Below are positions 8,691-15,789 of a stretch of DNA of 38,149 bases, one piece after another. The stretch spans positions 1-38,149 of the forward strand of contig CANQEW010000026.1 of the NCBI GenBank assembly GCA_947596085.1, read 5' to 3'. This stretch comes from an uncultured Clostridia bacterium (GTDB lineage: Bacteria; Bacillota; Clostridia; Christensenellales; Aristaeellaceae). Each line of letters begins with the position of its first letter. Positions within the stretch are counted from its first letter, which is position 1. The position numbers and the translations under genes were made by a program. The notes under the pieces were generated by a model. That model was given only the letters and a program-made list of their open reading frames with translations. It made no database searches and had not been told where the DNA came from.

Positions 8691-9545
8691 ATGTCTGTCA
8701 AACCCATGAAGGCGAACGCTCGCCGCAACGCAGTCATTTCGCGCGTGCTGATCTACGCGCTGTTGATCATTATCGCGTTTCTGATGCTGATCCCCTTCGT
8801 CTGGATGATCTCGGCGTCCTTCAAGATGAACAAGGACGTGTTCTCCTTCCCAATCGAGTGGATTCCGTCCAACCCGCGCCCGCAGAATTATGTGGACATC
8901 TGGACGAAGATTCCGCTGCTGACCTTCATCAAGAACACGGCCTTCCTGACCGTCGTGGTGACGTTTTTACAGGTGTTTACCTCGAGCTTCGCGGCCTACG
9001 CCTTCGCCAAGCTGCGCTTCCGGGGCAAGAATCTGCTGTTCCTGGGTTACATCGCCACCATCGCCGTGCCGTGGCAGGCGTACATGGTGCCGCAGTTCAT
9101 GATGATGCGCTCCTGGCATCTGAACAATACGCACCTGGCTATCATCCTGCTGCAAGCGTTCTCGGCCTTCGGCGTGTTCCTGATGAAGCAGTTCTACGAG
9201 GGCATTCCCACCGAACTGTGCGAGGCGGCGCGCATCGACGGCCTGTCCGAGTACGGCATCTACGCGCGCATCATGCTGCCGCTGTCGCTTCCGGCGGTGT
9301 CGACGCTGATCATCTTCACCTTCGTCAACACCTGGAACGACTTCCTCGGCCCGTTGATCTATCTGACCCGCAACGAATTGAAGACTATACAGATCGGCCT
9401 GCGCATGTTCATCAGCCAGTATTCGGCGGAGTACGGCCTCATCATGGCTGCCTCGGTGATCGCGCTGATTCCGGTGCTGATCGTGTTCCTTTCGCTGCAG
9501 AAGTACTTCGTTCAGGGCGTGGCTTCCACGGGCCTGAAGGGATAA
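8691..9545 (+). CDS. Sugar ABC transporter permease (MalG/UgpE type)
   Basis: 284 aa with about six membrane segments. The EAA loop is at about residue 178 (EAARIDGLSEYGIYARIMLP) and the C-terminus QKYFVQGVASTGLKG is typical of MalG-type permeases. It has a strong site, GGAGG, just upstream of ATG 8691, and follows the partner permease by 18 bp. With that partner it forms the transmembrane channel of the importer. Confidence 0.93.
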   Translation: MSVKPMKANARRNAVISRVLIYALLIIIAFLMLIPFVWMISASFKMNKDVFSFPIEWIPSNPRPQNYVDIWTKIPLLTFIKNTAFLTVVVTFLQVFTSSFAAYAFAKLRFRGKNLLFLGYIATIAVPWQAYMVPQFMMMRSWHLNNTHLAIILLQAFSAFGVFLMKQFYEGIPTELCEAARIDGLSEYGIYARIMLPLSLPAVSTLIIFTFVNTWNDFLGPLIYLTRNELKTIQIGLRMFISQYSAEYGLIMAASVIALIPVLIVFLSLQKYFVQGVASTGLKG

Positions 9546-9617
9546 GCATCCAATTCCGCGAGGCGTGGGGCGAGGCTTTCGCTCCGCGCCTTTCGAGCGT
9601 TCATCGAAGGAGTGCAT

Positions 9618-10781
9618 ATGAAACGATTTCCGAATCCATCCATCACCCGGGAGGAAGCCGGGCGCGCGCTGGACGCCGCCGTGGGCATCGTGCGGCAAAA
9701 CCTGCCGCTGTTCGCCGGGCGCTGTCAGAACCATTCGAGCGTCAACGACATCTATCCTTCCTGCGAAAACGTTCAGTGGACCTGCGGCTTTTGGCCGGGT
9801 GAGATCTGGCTGGCGTGGGAGCGCACCGGCGACGCTGCGTTCAAGGACGCGGGGCTCGCGCTGGTGGACAGCTTCCTGCGGCGCATCGAGGAGCGCATTG
9901 AGGTGGAGCACCACGACATGGGCTTCCTCTACAGCCCGAGCTGCGTGGCGGCGTACAAGCTCACCGGCAGCGAGGCGGGCCGCCGGGCGGCGCTGCTCGC
10001 GGCGGAGCAGCTCTGCGCGCGCTTTCAGGAGAAGGGAAGCTTCTTTCAGGCCTGGGGGCCGCTGGGCGCACCGGACAATTATCGCTATATCATCGACTGC
10101 CTCCTGAACCTTCCGCTGCTCTACTGGGCGAGTGCCGAGACCGGGAACACGCGCTTCGCCGAACTCGCGCGCCGCCACACCGCCACCTGCCTGGCCCATT
10201 CCATCCGCCCCGACGGCAGCACGTACCACACCTTCTTCATGGACCCGGCCACCGGCGAAGCCGTGGGCGGGCGCACCTGTCAGGGCTACCGGGACGACAG
10301 CTGCTGGGCGCGCGGCCAGGCCTGGGGCGTGTACGGCACCGCCCTGAGCTATACTTACGAGCGCAAGCCGGAATACCTGGACGCCTTCCGACGGGTGCTC
10401 GGCTACTACCTGGAGCGCCTGCCGGAGGACATGGTGCCCTACTGGGACATGACCTTTACCTCGGGCACGGAGGAGCCCCGCGATTCGTCCTCTGCCTCCA
10501 TCGTGGCCTGCGGGCTGCTGGAGGCGGCGAAGCACGCGGGCGCGGAGGAGGCGCGGGCGTGGCGCACGCTCGCCGCGCAGATGCTCTGCAGCGTGGCGGA
10601 GCGCTACGCCGTGAAGGAGGGCCCGCCAGGCGTCGGGCTGGTGCGCCACGGCACCTACAGCAAGAAGAGCCCCTACAACAGCTGCACGCCGGAGGGCGTG
10701 GACGAGTGCGTGAGCTGGGGCGACTACTTCTACATGGAGGCCCTGACGCGCTACATTTCGGACTGGAAGATGTACTGGTAG
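9618..10781 (+). CDS. GH88 unsaturated glucuronyl hydrolase
   Basis: 387 aa, the usual length. It fits the family that removes 4,5-unsaturated uronic acids from the ends of lyase products through hydration of the vinyl ether. The two catalytic aspartates of Bacillus unsaturated glucuronyl hydrolase (D88 and D149) correspond to D100 in HHDMGFLYSPS and D160 in IIDCLLNLPLLYWA. WTCGFWPGEIWLAWERTGD near the N-terminus is also typical. There is no signal peptide, so it is cytoplasmic. ATG 9618 has AAGGAG upstream; an in-frame GTG 6 nt earlier is too close to that site. It sits downstream of the importer, whose cargo it probably degrades together with the heparinase-like lyase. GH105 is the main alternative but fits less well. 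Confidence 0.92.
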   Translation: MKRFPNPSITREEAGRALDAAVGIVRQNLPLFAGRCQNHSSVNDIYPSCENVQWTCGFWPGEIWLAWERTGDAAFKDAGLALVDSFLRRIEERIEVEHHDMGFLYSPSCVAAYKLTGSEAGRRAALLAAEQLCARFQEKGSFFQAWGPLGAPDNYRYIIDCLLNLPLLYWASAETGNTRFAELARRHTATCLAHSIRPDGSTYHTFFMDPATGEAVGGRTCQGYRDDSCWARGQAWGVYGTALSYTYERKPEYLDAFRRVLGYYLERLPEDMVPYWDMTFTSGTEEPRDSSSASIVACGLLEAAKHAGAEEARAWRTLAAQMLCSVAERYAVKEGPPGVGLVRHGTYSKKSPYNSCTPEGVDECVSWGDYFYMEALTRYISDWKMYW

Positions 10782-10793
10782 GAGGGGCGGCAC

Positions 10794-12521
10794 ATGGAAC
10801 TAAAAAGCAAGCGCGATTATGTGGAACTGATGCGCAAGCTGCTCGACCCGCTGGCGGAGCTCTATTCCCCCGGCGGCGCGCGGCTGCGCCTGGGCGAGAC
10901 CGGCGCGACCTACGACCGCGTGGCCATCGAGCTGGAGGCCTTCTCCCGGCCGCTCTGGGCGCTCGCGCCCTTCTGGCTGGGCGGGGGGCGCGCGCCGGAG
11001 TTTGAGGACATCTACCGCCGAGGCCTGGCCGCCGGAACCGATCCGGAGAGCCCCGAATACTGGGGCGAGCCGCAGGACTGCGACCAGCGCTTCGTGGAGA
11101 TGGCCGCCATCGCCTGCGCGATGATCGAGGTCCCGCAGATCGTCTGGGAGCCGCTGGACGGCGCGGCGAAGGAGAATCTCGCCCGCTGGCTGGGCAGCAT
11201 CAACGCGCATGAACTGCCCCATTGCAACTGGCTCTTCTTCCGGGTGCTGGTGAATCTGGCGCTGGAGCGCGTGGGACGGGATTTTGACCCGGCGCTGGTG
11301 GAGCGCGACCTGGACGAAGTCGATCGCTGGTACGTGGGCGGCGGCTGGTACACCGACGGCCCGGCGGAGATCAAGCCCCAGCGGGACTACTACATTCCCT
11401 GGGCGCTGCAATACTACGGCGTGCTCTACAGTGTCTTCGCGGCGGAGCGCGATCCCGCCCGCGCGGCGGTCTACCGCCAGCGCGCGCTGGAATTCGGCCG
11501 GAGCTTCGCCCGCTGGTTCGACAAAAACGGCGCGGCGCTGCCCTACGGCCGCAGCCTGACCTACCGCTTCGGCCAGTGCGCGTTCTACTCGGCCTGCGTC
11601 TGGGCGGGGCTGGAACCGCTGCCGCTTTCCGCCATGAAGGGCATCATTGCGCGCAACCTGCGTTGGTGGATGGAGAAGCCCATCCTCGACCGCGACGGCG
11701 TGCTCACCATCGGGTACTGCTATCCCAACCTCTACATGTCCGAGCGCTATAACGCTCCCGGCAGTCCCTACTGGGGCCTGAAGAGCTTCCTTCTGCTGGC
11801 GCTGCCGGACGATCACCCCTTCTGGGCGGCGGAGGAAGCGCCGCTGCCGGAGGAATTCGCCGCGCCGGGCGTGGTTGCCGACCGCGACGCGGCACTGTTG
11901 CTGCAGCGCCTGCCCGACGGTCAGCTTAACGCCTACGCGCCGGCGCTGGTGGAGCGCAGCGAGCACGGTCAGTTCGCCGAGAAGTACGCCAAGTTCTGCT
12001 ACAACACCCGCTTCGGCTTTTCCGCCAGCCGCAGCTATGCGCAGATCGAACAGGCCGCGCCGGACAGCATGCTGGCCTTTGCGCTGCCGGGAGAGGCAGG
12101 CGGCCAGGTGTTCGTGCGGCGGCACAGCCTGGAATATGAATTGCGGGAGGACCGGCTCGTCAGCACATGGGAGCCGATGCCCGGTGTGCACGTGCGCACG
12201 GAGTTGATTCCCTGCGAGGGCGGGCACATCCGCCGCCACCGCGTCGAGAGCGGCGTCGCCTGCGCCGCCTACGACTGTGGCTTCGCGGTGCCAAAGTTCG
12301 AGCCGGGCTTCACCCAAAGCGCGGAGGACCGCGCCGCCGCGGCGAGCAACAAGCGCATGCGTTGCGAGGTCGCGTCCACGAGCGGCGGAGCGGGCCTCGT
12401 GCTGGATGCCTGGCCGAACACGAATCTGTATAGTCCGAACGCCGTCATTCCGGCGGTGCGCTACGAGATTCCCGTGGGATGCGTGGAATTGGAGACCCGG
12501 GTGATCTCCCGGGCGGAGTGA
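10794..12521 (+). CDS. DUF2264 family protein (GH154-type, putative beta-glucuronidase)
   Basis: 575 aa, no signal peptide. The N-terminal ~350 residues match the DUF2264 pattern: LGETGATYDRVAIELEAFSRPLWALAP, a PHCNWLFFRVLVNLAL helix, WYVGGGWYTDGP and PQRDYYIPWALQYYGVLYS, suggesting an alpha/alpha barrel, with a beta-rich C-terminal part. From memory, some DUF2264 proteins are classed as CAZy GH154, with beta-glucuronidase activity reported; I could not check this. It starts 12 bp after the GH88 gene and ends 4 bp before the next. A role in removing saturated glucuronic acid from the same oligosaccharides is a reasonable inference. Confidence 0.8.
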   Translation: MELKSKRDYVELMRKLLDPLAELYSPGGARLRLGETGATYDRVAIELEAFSRPLWALAPFWLGGGRAPEFEDIYRRGLAAGTDPESPEYWGEPQDCDQRFVEMAAIACAMIEVPQIVWEPLDGAAKENLARWLGSINAHELPHCNWLFFRVLVNLALERVGRDFDPALVERDLDEVDRWYVGGGWYTDGPAEIKPQRDYYIPWALQYYGVLYSVFAAERDPARAAVYRQRALEFGRSFARWFDKNGAALPYGRSLTYRFGQCAFYSACVWAGLEPLPLSAMKGIIARNLRWWMEKPILDRDGVLTIGYCYPNLYMSERYNAPGSPYWGLKSFLLLALPDDHPFWAAEEAPLPEEFAAPGVVADRDAALLLQRLPDGQLNAYAPALVERSEHGQFAEKYAKFCYNTRFGFSASRSYAQIEQAAPDSMLAFALPGEAGGQVFVRRHSLEYELREDRLVSTWEPMPGVHVRTELIPCEGGHIRRHRVESGVACAAYDCGFAVPKFEPGFTQSAEDRAAAASNKRMRCEVASTSGGAGLVLDAWPNTNLYSPNAVIPAVRYEIPVGCVELETRVISRAE

Positions 12522-12525
12522 GCAC

Positions 12526-13176
12526 ATGAACGCAAGGAGCGGCCGCGATGCGGTGAAAAACTGGTGGCACTACCACAAACTGGCGGTGGTGCTGGTTGTG
12601 CTCTGCCTGATTGTGGCGGCAGTGCTGCTGCGCGGACTGTTCGCGCGGGAGAAGCCCGATTTGAGTGTGGGTTATGTGGCCGCCGAGGCGCTGCCCCCGG
12701 AGGCGGTCGCCGCGTTGGAGGAGGCGTTGGCGGACTTCTGCGAGGATGTGAACGGCGACGGACGGACGCTGGTGCGGCTGGAACAGTTCGCGCTGGACTT
12801 CCAAGCCGCTGATGATGACTATCGCGATATGGACGAGCGCATGGCGAATATCACGCTGATGACCGGCAGCATCTATGCCGCCGACGGTGCGAGCATCTTT
12901 CTGCTGGAGGATCCCGAGGGCTTCCAGCGCCGCACGGGCGCGCTGCAATATCTGGATGGCCGTGTCCCTTCGCAGGAAAACGCCTACGACGCGGCCAATT
13001 GGCGGGAGATGGTCGTGCCCTGGGCGGATAGCGCGCTGGCGGGACTCGAGCTGGATGATAATGCCCGCAAGCAGCTCGAACGCATGAGCCTGGGCCTATG
13101 CGCTCCCAGTCCCCGGGACGATGAAGGGACGACCGCCGCCACGGAGCGAATGTGGAGCAGACTCATTCAAAAGTGA
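12526..13176 (+). CDS. One-span protein of unknown function with a DxNxDG motif
   Basis: 216 aa. I do not recognise a named family. A short basic N-terminus with NWWHYHK leads into one membrane span (about 19-40), followed by an outside domain of about 175 residues. That domain holds EDVNGDGRTLVRLEQFA (D74, N76, D78), which resembles an EF-hand or dockerin calcium loop, and FLLEDPEGFQ near residue 127. The protein encoded at 25866-26594 has the same layout and motifs and is a paralogue. It is the last gene of the uronic-glycan operon, with ATG 4 bp after the previous stop. A role as a membrane-anchored accessory of glycan uptake is only a guess. Confidence 0.7.
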   Translation: MNARSGRDAVKNWWHYHKLAVVLVVLCLIVAAVLLRGLFAREKPDLSVGYVAAEALPPEAVAALEEALADFCEDVNGDGRTLVRLEQFALDFQAADDDYRDMDERMANITLMTGSIYAADGASIFLLEDPEGFQRRTGALQYLDGRVPSQENAYDAANWREMVVPWADSALAGLELDDNARKQLERMSLGLCAPSPRDDEGTTAATERMWSRLIQK

Positions 13177-13222
13177 CAACGTAAGCCAGACATTGCATTT
13201 CAGAAGAAAGGCCGGTTCCAAG

Positions 13223-13465
13223 CGCGGCAGCAGAAGGGAGATTCTTAAGGACCTCAGGTCCTTAAGCAGGTCTGGACAGAGTCCAGCGGGTCCGGGCGGC
13301 GCCCGGCGGGTCTGGGCGGAGCCCAGCGCCCCTCCCCGCGGACCGTGCGCCCAGAGAAGGCTCCGGGATGCGAACCAATGCATCATCGCCCTCATGCGCG
13401 GGCCGCGCGAGGCGAGTTTTGGTTTGGGAAGCGGGAGCTTCCCAAACCAAAAGAGCAACCGAACC
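13223..13465 (-). repeat. Structured intergenic repeat, copy 2
   Basis: Reverse orientation to copy 1. From the right end: hairpin 1 pairs 13417-13432 with 13437-13452 (loop GGGA). The conserved GCGCGGGCCG block is at 13396-13405, but its partner near 13339-13350 is degenerate. Then come three short hairpins at 13312-13326, 13292-13306 and 13272-13286, spaced exactly 20 bp, and the terminal hairpin CTTAAGGACC/GGTCCTTAAG at 13244-13266. The tail is the complement of AATCTCCCTTCTGCTGCC. Together with a terminator-like hairpin it accounts for most of the gene-free stretch 13177-13655; the remainder shows nothing. Confidence 0.8.
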
Positions 13466-13584
13466 CACCGCATATCATTCTCCTCCGCGCAACCTTTCTC
13501 TTCCGCATATCCACTCCCCGCCGCAGCAGCGCTCTCCGAACAAACCAAAATTTCGACACCAAGCAAACTTTTTGACAAGCAGAA

Positions 13585-13612
13585 CGAAAGCCGCGCAGGT
13601 GCACGGCTTTCG
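13585..13612 (-). terminator. Putative terminator of the leftward DUF624 gene
   Basis: CGAAAGCCG (13585-13593) pairs with CGGCTTTCG (13604-13612). It lies 43 bp past the leftward stop codon, and the leftward strand continues TTCTGCTTGTC, a weak U-rich tail. Confidence 0.5.
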
Positions 13613-13655
13613 CAATTCTATGCCCATCGACGGGCAGCAACAGTCTCCTTTCAGC

Positions 13656-14459
13656 CTACTCTTCCGCCTGCGGCGATTCTGTTCGTTCCTTCGCATGCAG
13701 CGCGGCGATGGAGTTTTCCAGATCGAAGGCCTCGTCCAGCGAGCGATAGATCGCCGCCAGAGCGGCGGAGAGGGGCAGCCATAGGTTTGCGAGCGGCAGC
13801 AACAGCAAGCTCACCGGGGAAAAGAGCAGCAGTACCGCCAGATACGCCAGGCATAGCAGCGATGCGCCGAGCGTCGGCAGCGGATGCCCCAACGCCAGCG
13901 TCAGCGTGTTGCGCACGAGCGTGGGAAACGGCAGCGTGAACAGCGGAACCTGCGTCCACATCCAGACTACGAAGCCGGTCATCACGATCAATCCCGCCAG
14001 CAACAACACCAACAGCGGCAAGCCCGGCCCGCCGGGGCGCAAGTGGTACAGCGTAAAGAACTGCGCCCCGAACAGCAGTCCCCAGAGCGCGCCGGGCAGC
14101 AGCGCCTGCCGCCAGTCGCGGCGCAGCGCGCGCGTCCAGTCGATCCGCCAGAAGACCGGCTCGTCTCGAAACCTGCGCAGCATCACATCCATCAGCGCGC
14201 TCCAGAACGGCGCCGCCAACATCCCTCCCAGCATGCACGCCAGCAGCAATGCAATCAGCAGATGGCTGGCGATGGCAAAATACAGGCCGAGCAGATAGGG
14301 CAGCGTGGCCAGCAGCGCCAGCGCGCCGCTGAGCCAGAACTTTCCGAGGTCGCGCCACGCCACTTCAAGCCAGCGCCGCACGCCGCGCTTGCGGGGAGCG
14401 TTCGGATCCACCCCCGGACCCGGCGTATCGCGGTATTGAAACAGAGGAATGTACGCCAT
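13656..14459 (-). CDS. DUF624 (YesL-like) membrane protein
   Basis: 267 aa. It has about five or six hydrophobic segments, including SGALALLATLPYLLGLYFAIA and LLALLLACMLGGMLAAPFWSAL. The conserved pattern of a short soluble start followed by WLEVAWRDLGKFW and a middle cytoplasmic loop with FRDEPVFWRIDWTRALRRDWRQALL resembles YesL/DUF624 proteins, which accompany YesM/YesN kinases and sugar importers in Firmicutes. Function of the family is not established. ATG 14459 has GAGGTG upstream and its own promoter. It is divergent to a second DUF624 protein. Confidence 0.75.
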   Translation of the reverse strand: MAYIPLFQYRDTPGPGVDPNAPRKRGVRRWLEVAWRDLGKFWLSGALALLATLPYLLGLYFAIASHLLIALLLACMLGGMLAAPFWSALMDVMLRRFRDEPVFWRIDWTRALRRDWRQALLPGALWGLLFGAQFFTLYHLRPGGPGLPLLVLLLAGLIVMTGFVVWMWTQVPLFTLPFPTLVRNTLTLALGHPLPTLGASLLCLAYLAVLLLFSPVSLLLLPLANLWLPLSAALAAIYRSLDEAFDLENSIAALHAKERTESPQAEE

Positions 14460-14495
14460 ACGGCAGCACCTCGCAAATCGAATGAATACTCCTTT

Positions 14496-14524
14496 ATCAT
14501 ATCAAAATGCGCCACGGTTTTCAA
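14496..14524 (-). promoter_or_regulatory. Promoter of the leftward DUF624 gene
   Basis: Reading leftward, TTGAAA (14519-14524) and TATGAT (14496-14501) are 17 bp apart and about 37 bp before the start codon. Between this and the opposite promoter (14525-14758) I see no gene or clear structure. Confidence 0.7.
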
Positions 14525-14758
14525 GCGGAATCGGCGCGGTGACGGCGGATCCGTAAATCGTATCCTCCATGCGCGGCGTGGCGTGTTGTGTTACACAGCC
14601 TTGTGGAAAGGAGCTGGCTCGCGCGCGTTTGCGCATATCAGGGAGAGCGCTTTTTTCTATCCTGGAGCGCTTTTCTCGATGCGCGGCGCAGGTATGGAAT
14701 CGAGGAAGCCGCGGCAAACAAGAGATTGCGCGCGGGATTCAAAAGTTTTTTGCCTGCC

Positions 14759-14787
14759 TTGCAAAAACGCGGAATGTTCGCTATACT
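14759..14787 (+). promoter_or_regulatory. Promoter of the rightward DUF624 gene
   Basis: TTGCAA (14759-14764) and TATACT (14782-14787) are separated by 17 bp and lie 27 bp before the ATG, with TAGGAGG between. Confidence 0.7.
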
Positions 14788-14814
14788 GATGGCAGAGGAA
14801 TAGGAGGAATCGCA

Positions 14815-15714
14815 ATGGCGCTTCGAGATCTCGTTCGAAATCACCTGTATGGCAAGCCCGCCAGGCGCGATTTTACGTTGGAGGATCTGCCGGGAAACCG
14901 CGTGGCGCTCTTTGGGCACGTGCTCAACATACGGCTCGGCAAGATGATCGGGATGAATCTGCTGTACTTGCTCTTCTGGCTGCCGGCCGCCGGTTGGTCG
15001 CTGCTGAACGGATTGCAGGTGATTAACCTAGCGACGACGCTCCCGGCGAAGGAGGTCTGGACGGCGCTGCAACAGACGTTGTATAACTATCTGTTGATCC
15101 TGTTTCCGCTGATCGCGCTCACCGGCCCGTTCAATGCCGCCGTGAGCGACGTGTTCCACCGCTGGGCGCGGGACGAAACCTGCTTTCCGCTCGCGACCTT
15201 CCGCGCGGCGCTCAAGGCGAATTGGAGGCAGGGGTTGCTCTTCGGACTGCTGGACGGCATCCTTCCGCTGCTGATCTTCCTCTCCGGGCGCTTCTATCTG
15301 GCGCTGGCGGAGCAATCCCCGGTCTTTCTGATTCCGATCATTCTGCTCGTGGCGCTGGTCGCGCTGTGGTTGATGGCCGCGCCGCTGATGCCGCTGCTGA
15401 TCGTCAGCTACGAACTGCGCTTCGCGGGGGTTCTGAAGAATGCCCTGCTGATGACGCTGGTCTCGCTGCCGCTCTCCCTGGGCATTCGGTTGGGGACGCT
15501 GGCGGTGCCGATCCTGGCCGTGCTCTCGATGTATTTCTTCCCGGGCGCGCTGGTCTATCTGCTCGCGATCGGTTCTACGCTCTACATGGTATTCCTGCTC
15601 TCTTTCAACAAGCTGATCTGGGCGAGCTACGCGAACGCCCTGGGCGAAAAGTACCTGAACGCGAATATCCCCGGCGCGCGGACGGGCATTGGACTGCGCC
15701 CCAAGGAGAAGTGA
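14815..15714 (+). CDS. DUF624 (YesL-like) membrane protein
   Basis: 299 aa. About six hydrophobic segments, e.g. MIGMNLLYLLFWLPAAGWSLL, NYLLILFPLIALTGPFNAAV and VFLIPIILLVALVALWLMAA. The central loop FHRWARDETCFPLATFRAALKANWRQGLL parallels the matching loop in the divergent neighbour (FRDEPVFWRIDWTRALRRDWRQALL), so the two are distant paralogues. ATG 14815 has TAGGAGG 7 nt upstream; the frame is open far upstream but that part includes the promoter. The exact role is unknown; family context suggests membrane support of carbohydrate uptake or sensing. Confidence 0.75.
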   Translation: MALRDLVRNHLYGKPARRDFTLEDLPGNRVALFGHVLNIRLGKMIGMNLLYLLFWLPAAGWSLLNGLQVINLATTLPAKEVWTALQQTLYNYLLILFPLIALTGPFNAAVSDVFHRWARDETCFPLATFRAALKANWRQGLLFGLLDGILPLLIFLSGRFYLALAEQSPVFLIPIILLVALVALWLMAAPLMPLLIVSYELRFAGVLKNALLMTLVSLPLSLGIRLGTLAVPILAVLSMYFFPGALVYLLAIGSTLYMVFLLSFNKLIWASYANALGEKYLNANIPGARTGIGLRPKEK

Positions 15715-15740
15715 TCACCGGGAAGCTTTTCGAGAACAAA

Positions 15741-15776
15741 AAATCGGCTGGACAGAATCTTCTGTCCGGCCGATTT
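15741..15776 (-). terminator. Terminator between convergent genes
   Basis: A 16-bp stem with one G-U pair (15741-15756 with 15761-15776, loop ATCT). On the leftward strand it is followed by TTTTTTGTTC, so it is a good intrinsic terminator for the GH127 gene ending at 15790. Rightward it lacks a U-tract but may still stop or stabilise the DUF624 message. Confidence 0.8.
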
Positions 15777-15789
15777 GCGTAGAATGTCT

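Noticed and set aside
13269-13328. CRISPR array
   Set aside because: The 20-bp units are self-complementary hairpins without unique spacers, there are only three, and no cas gene is present.
13121-13939. 272-residue frame on the + strand across repeat copy 2
   Set aside because: It covers non-coding repeat DNA and the antisense of the DUF624 gene; composition is skewed and no ribosome site or domain is present.
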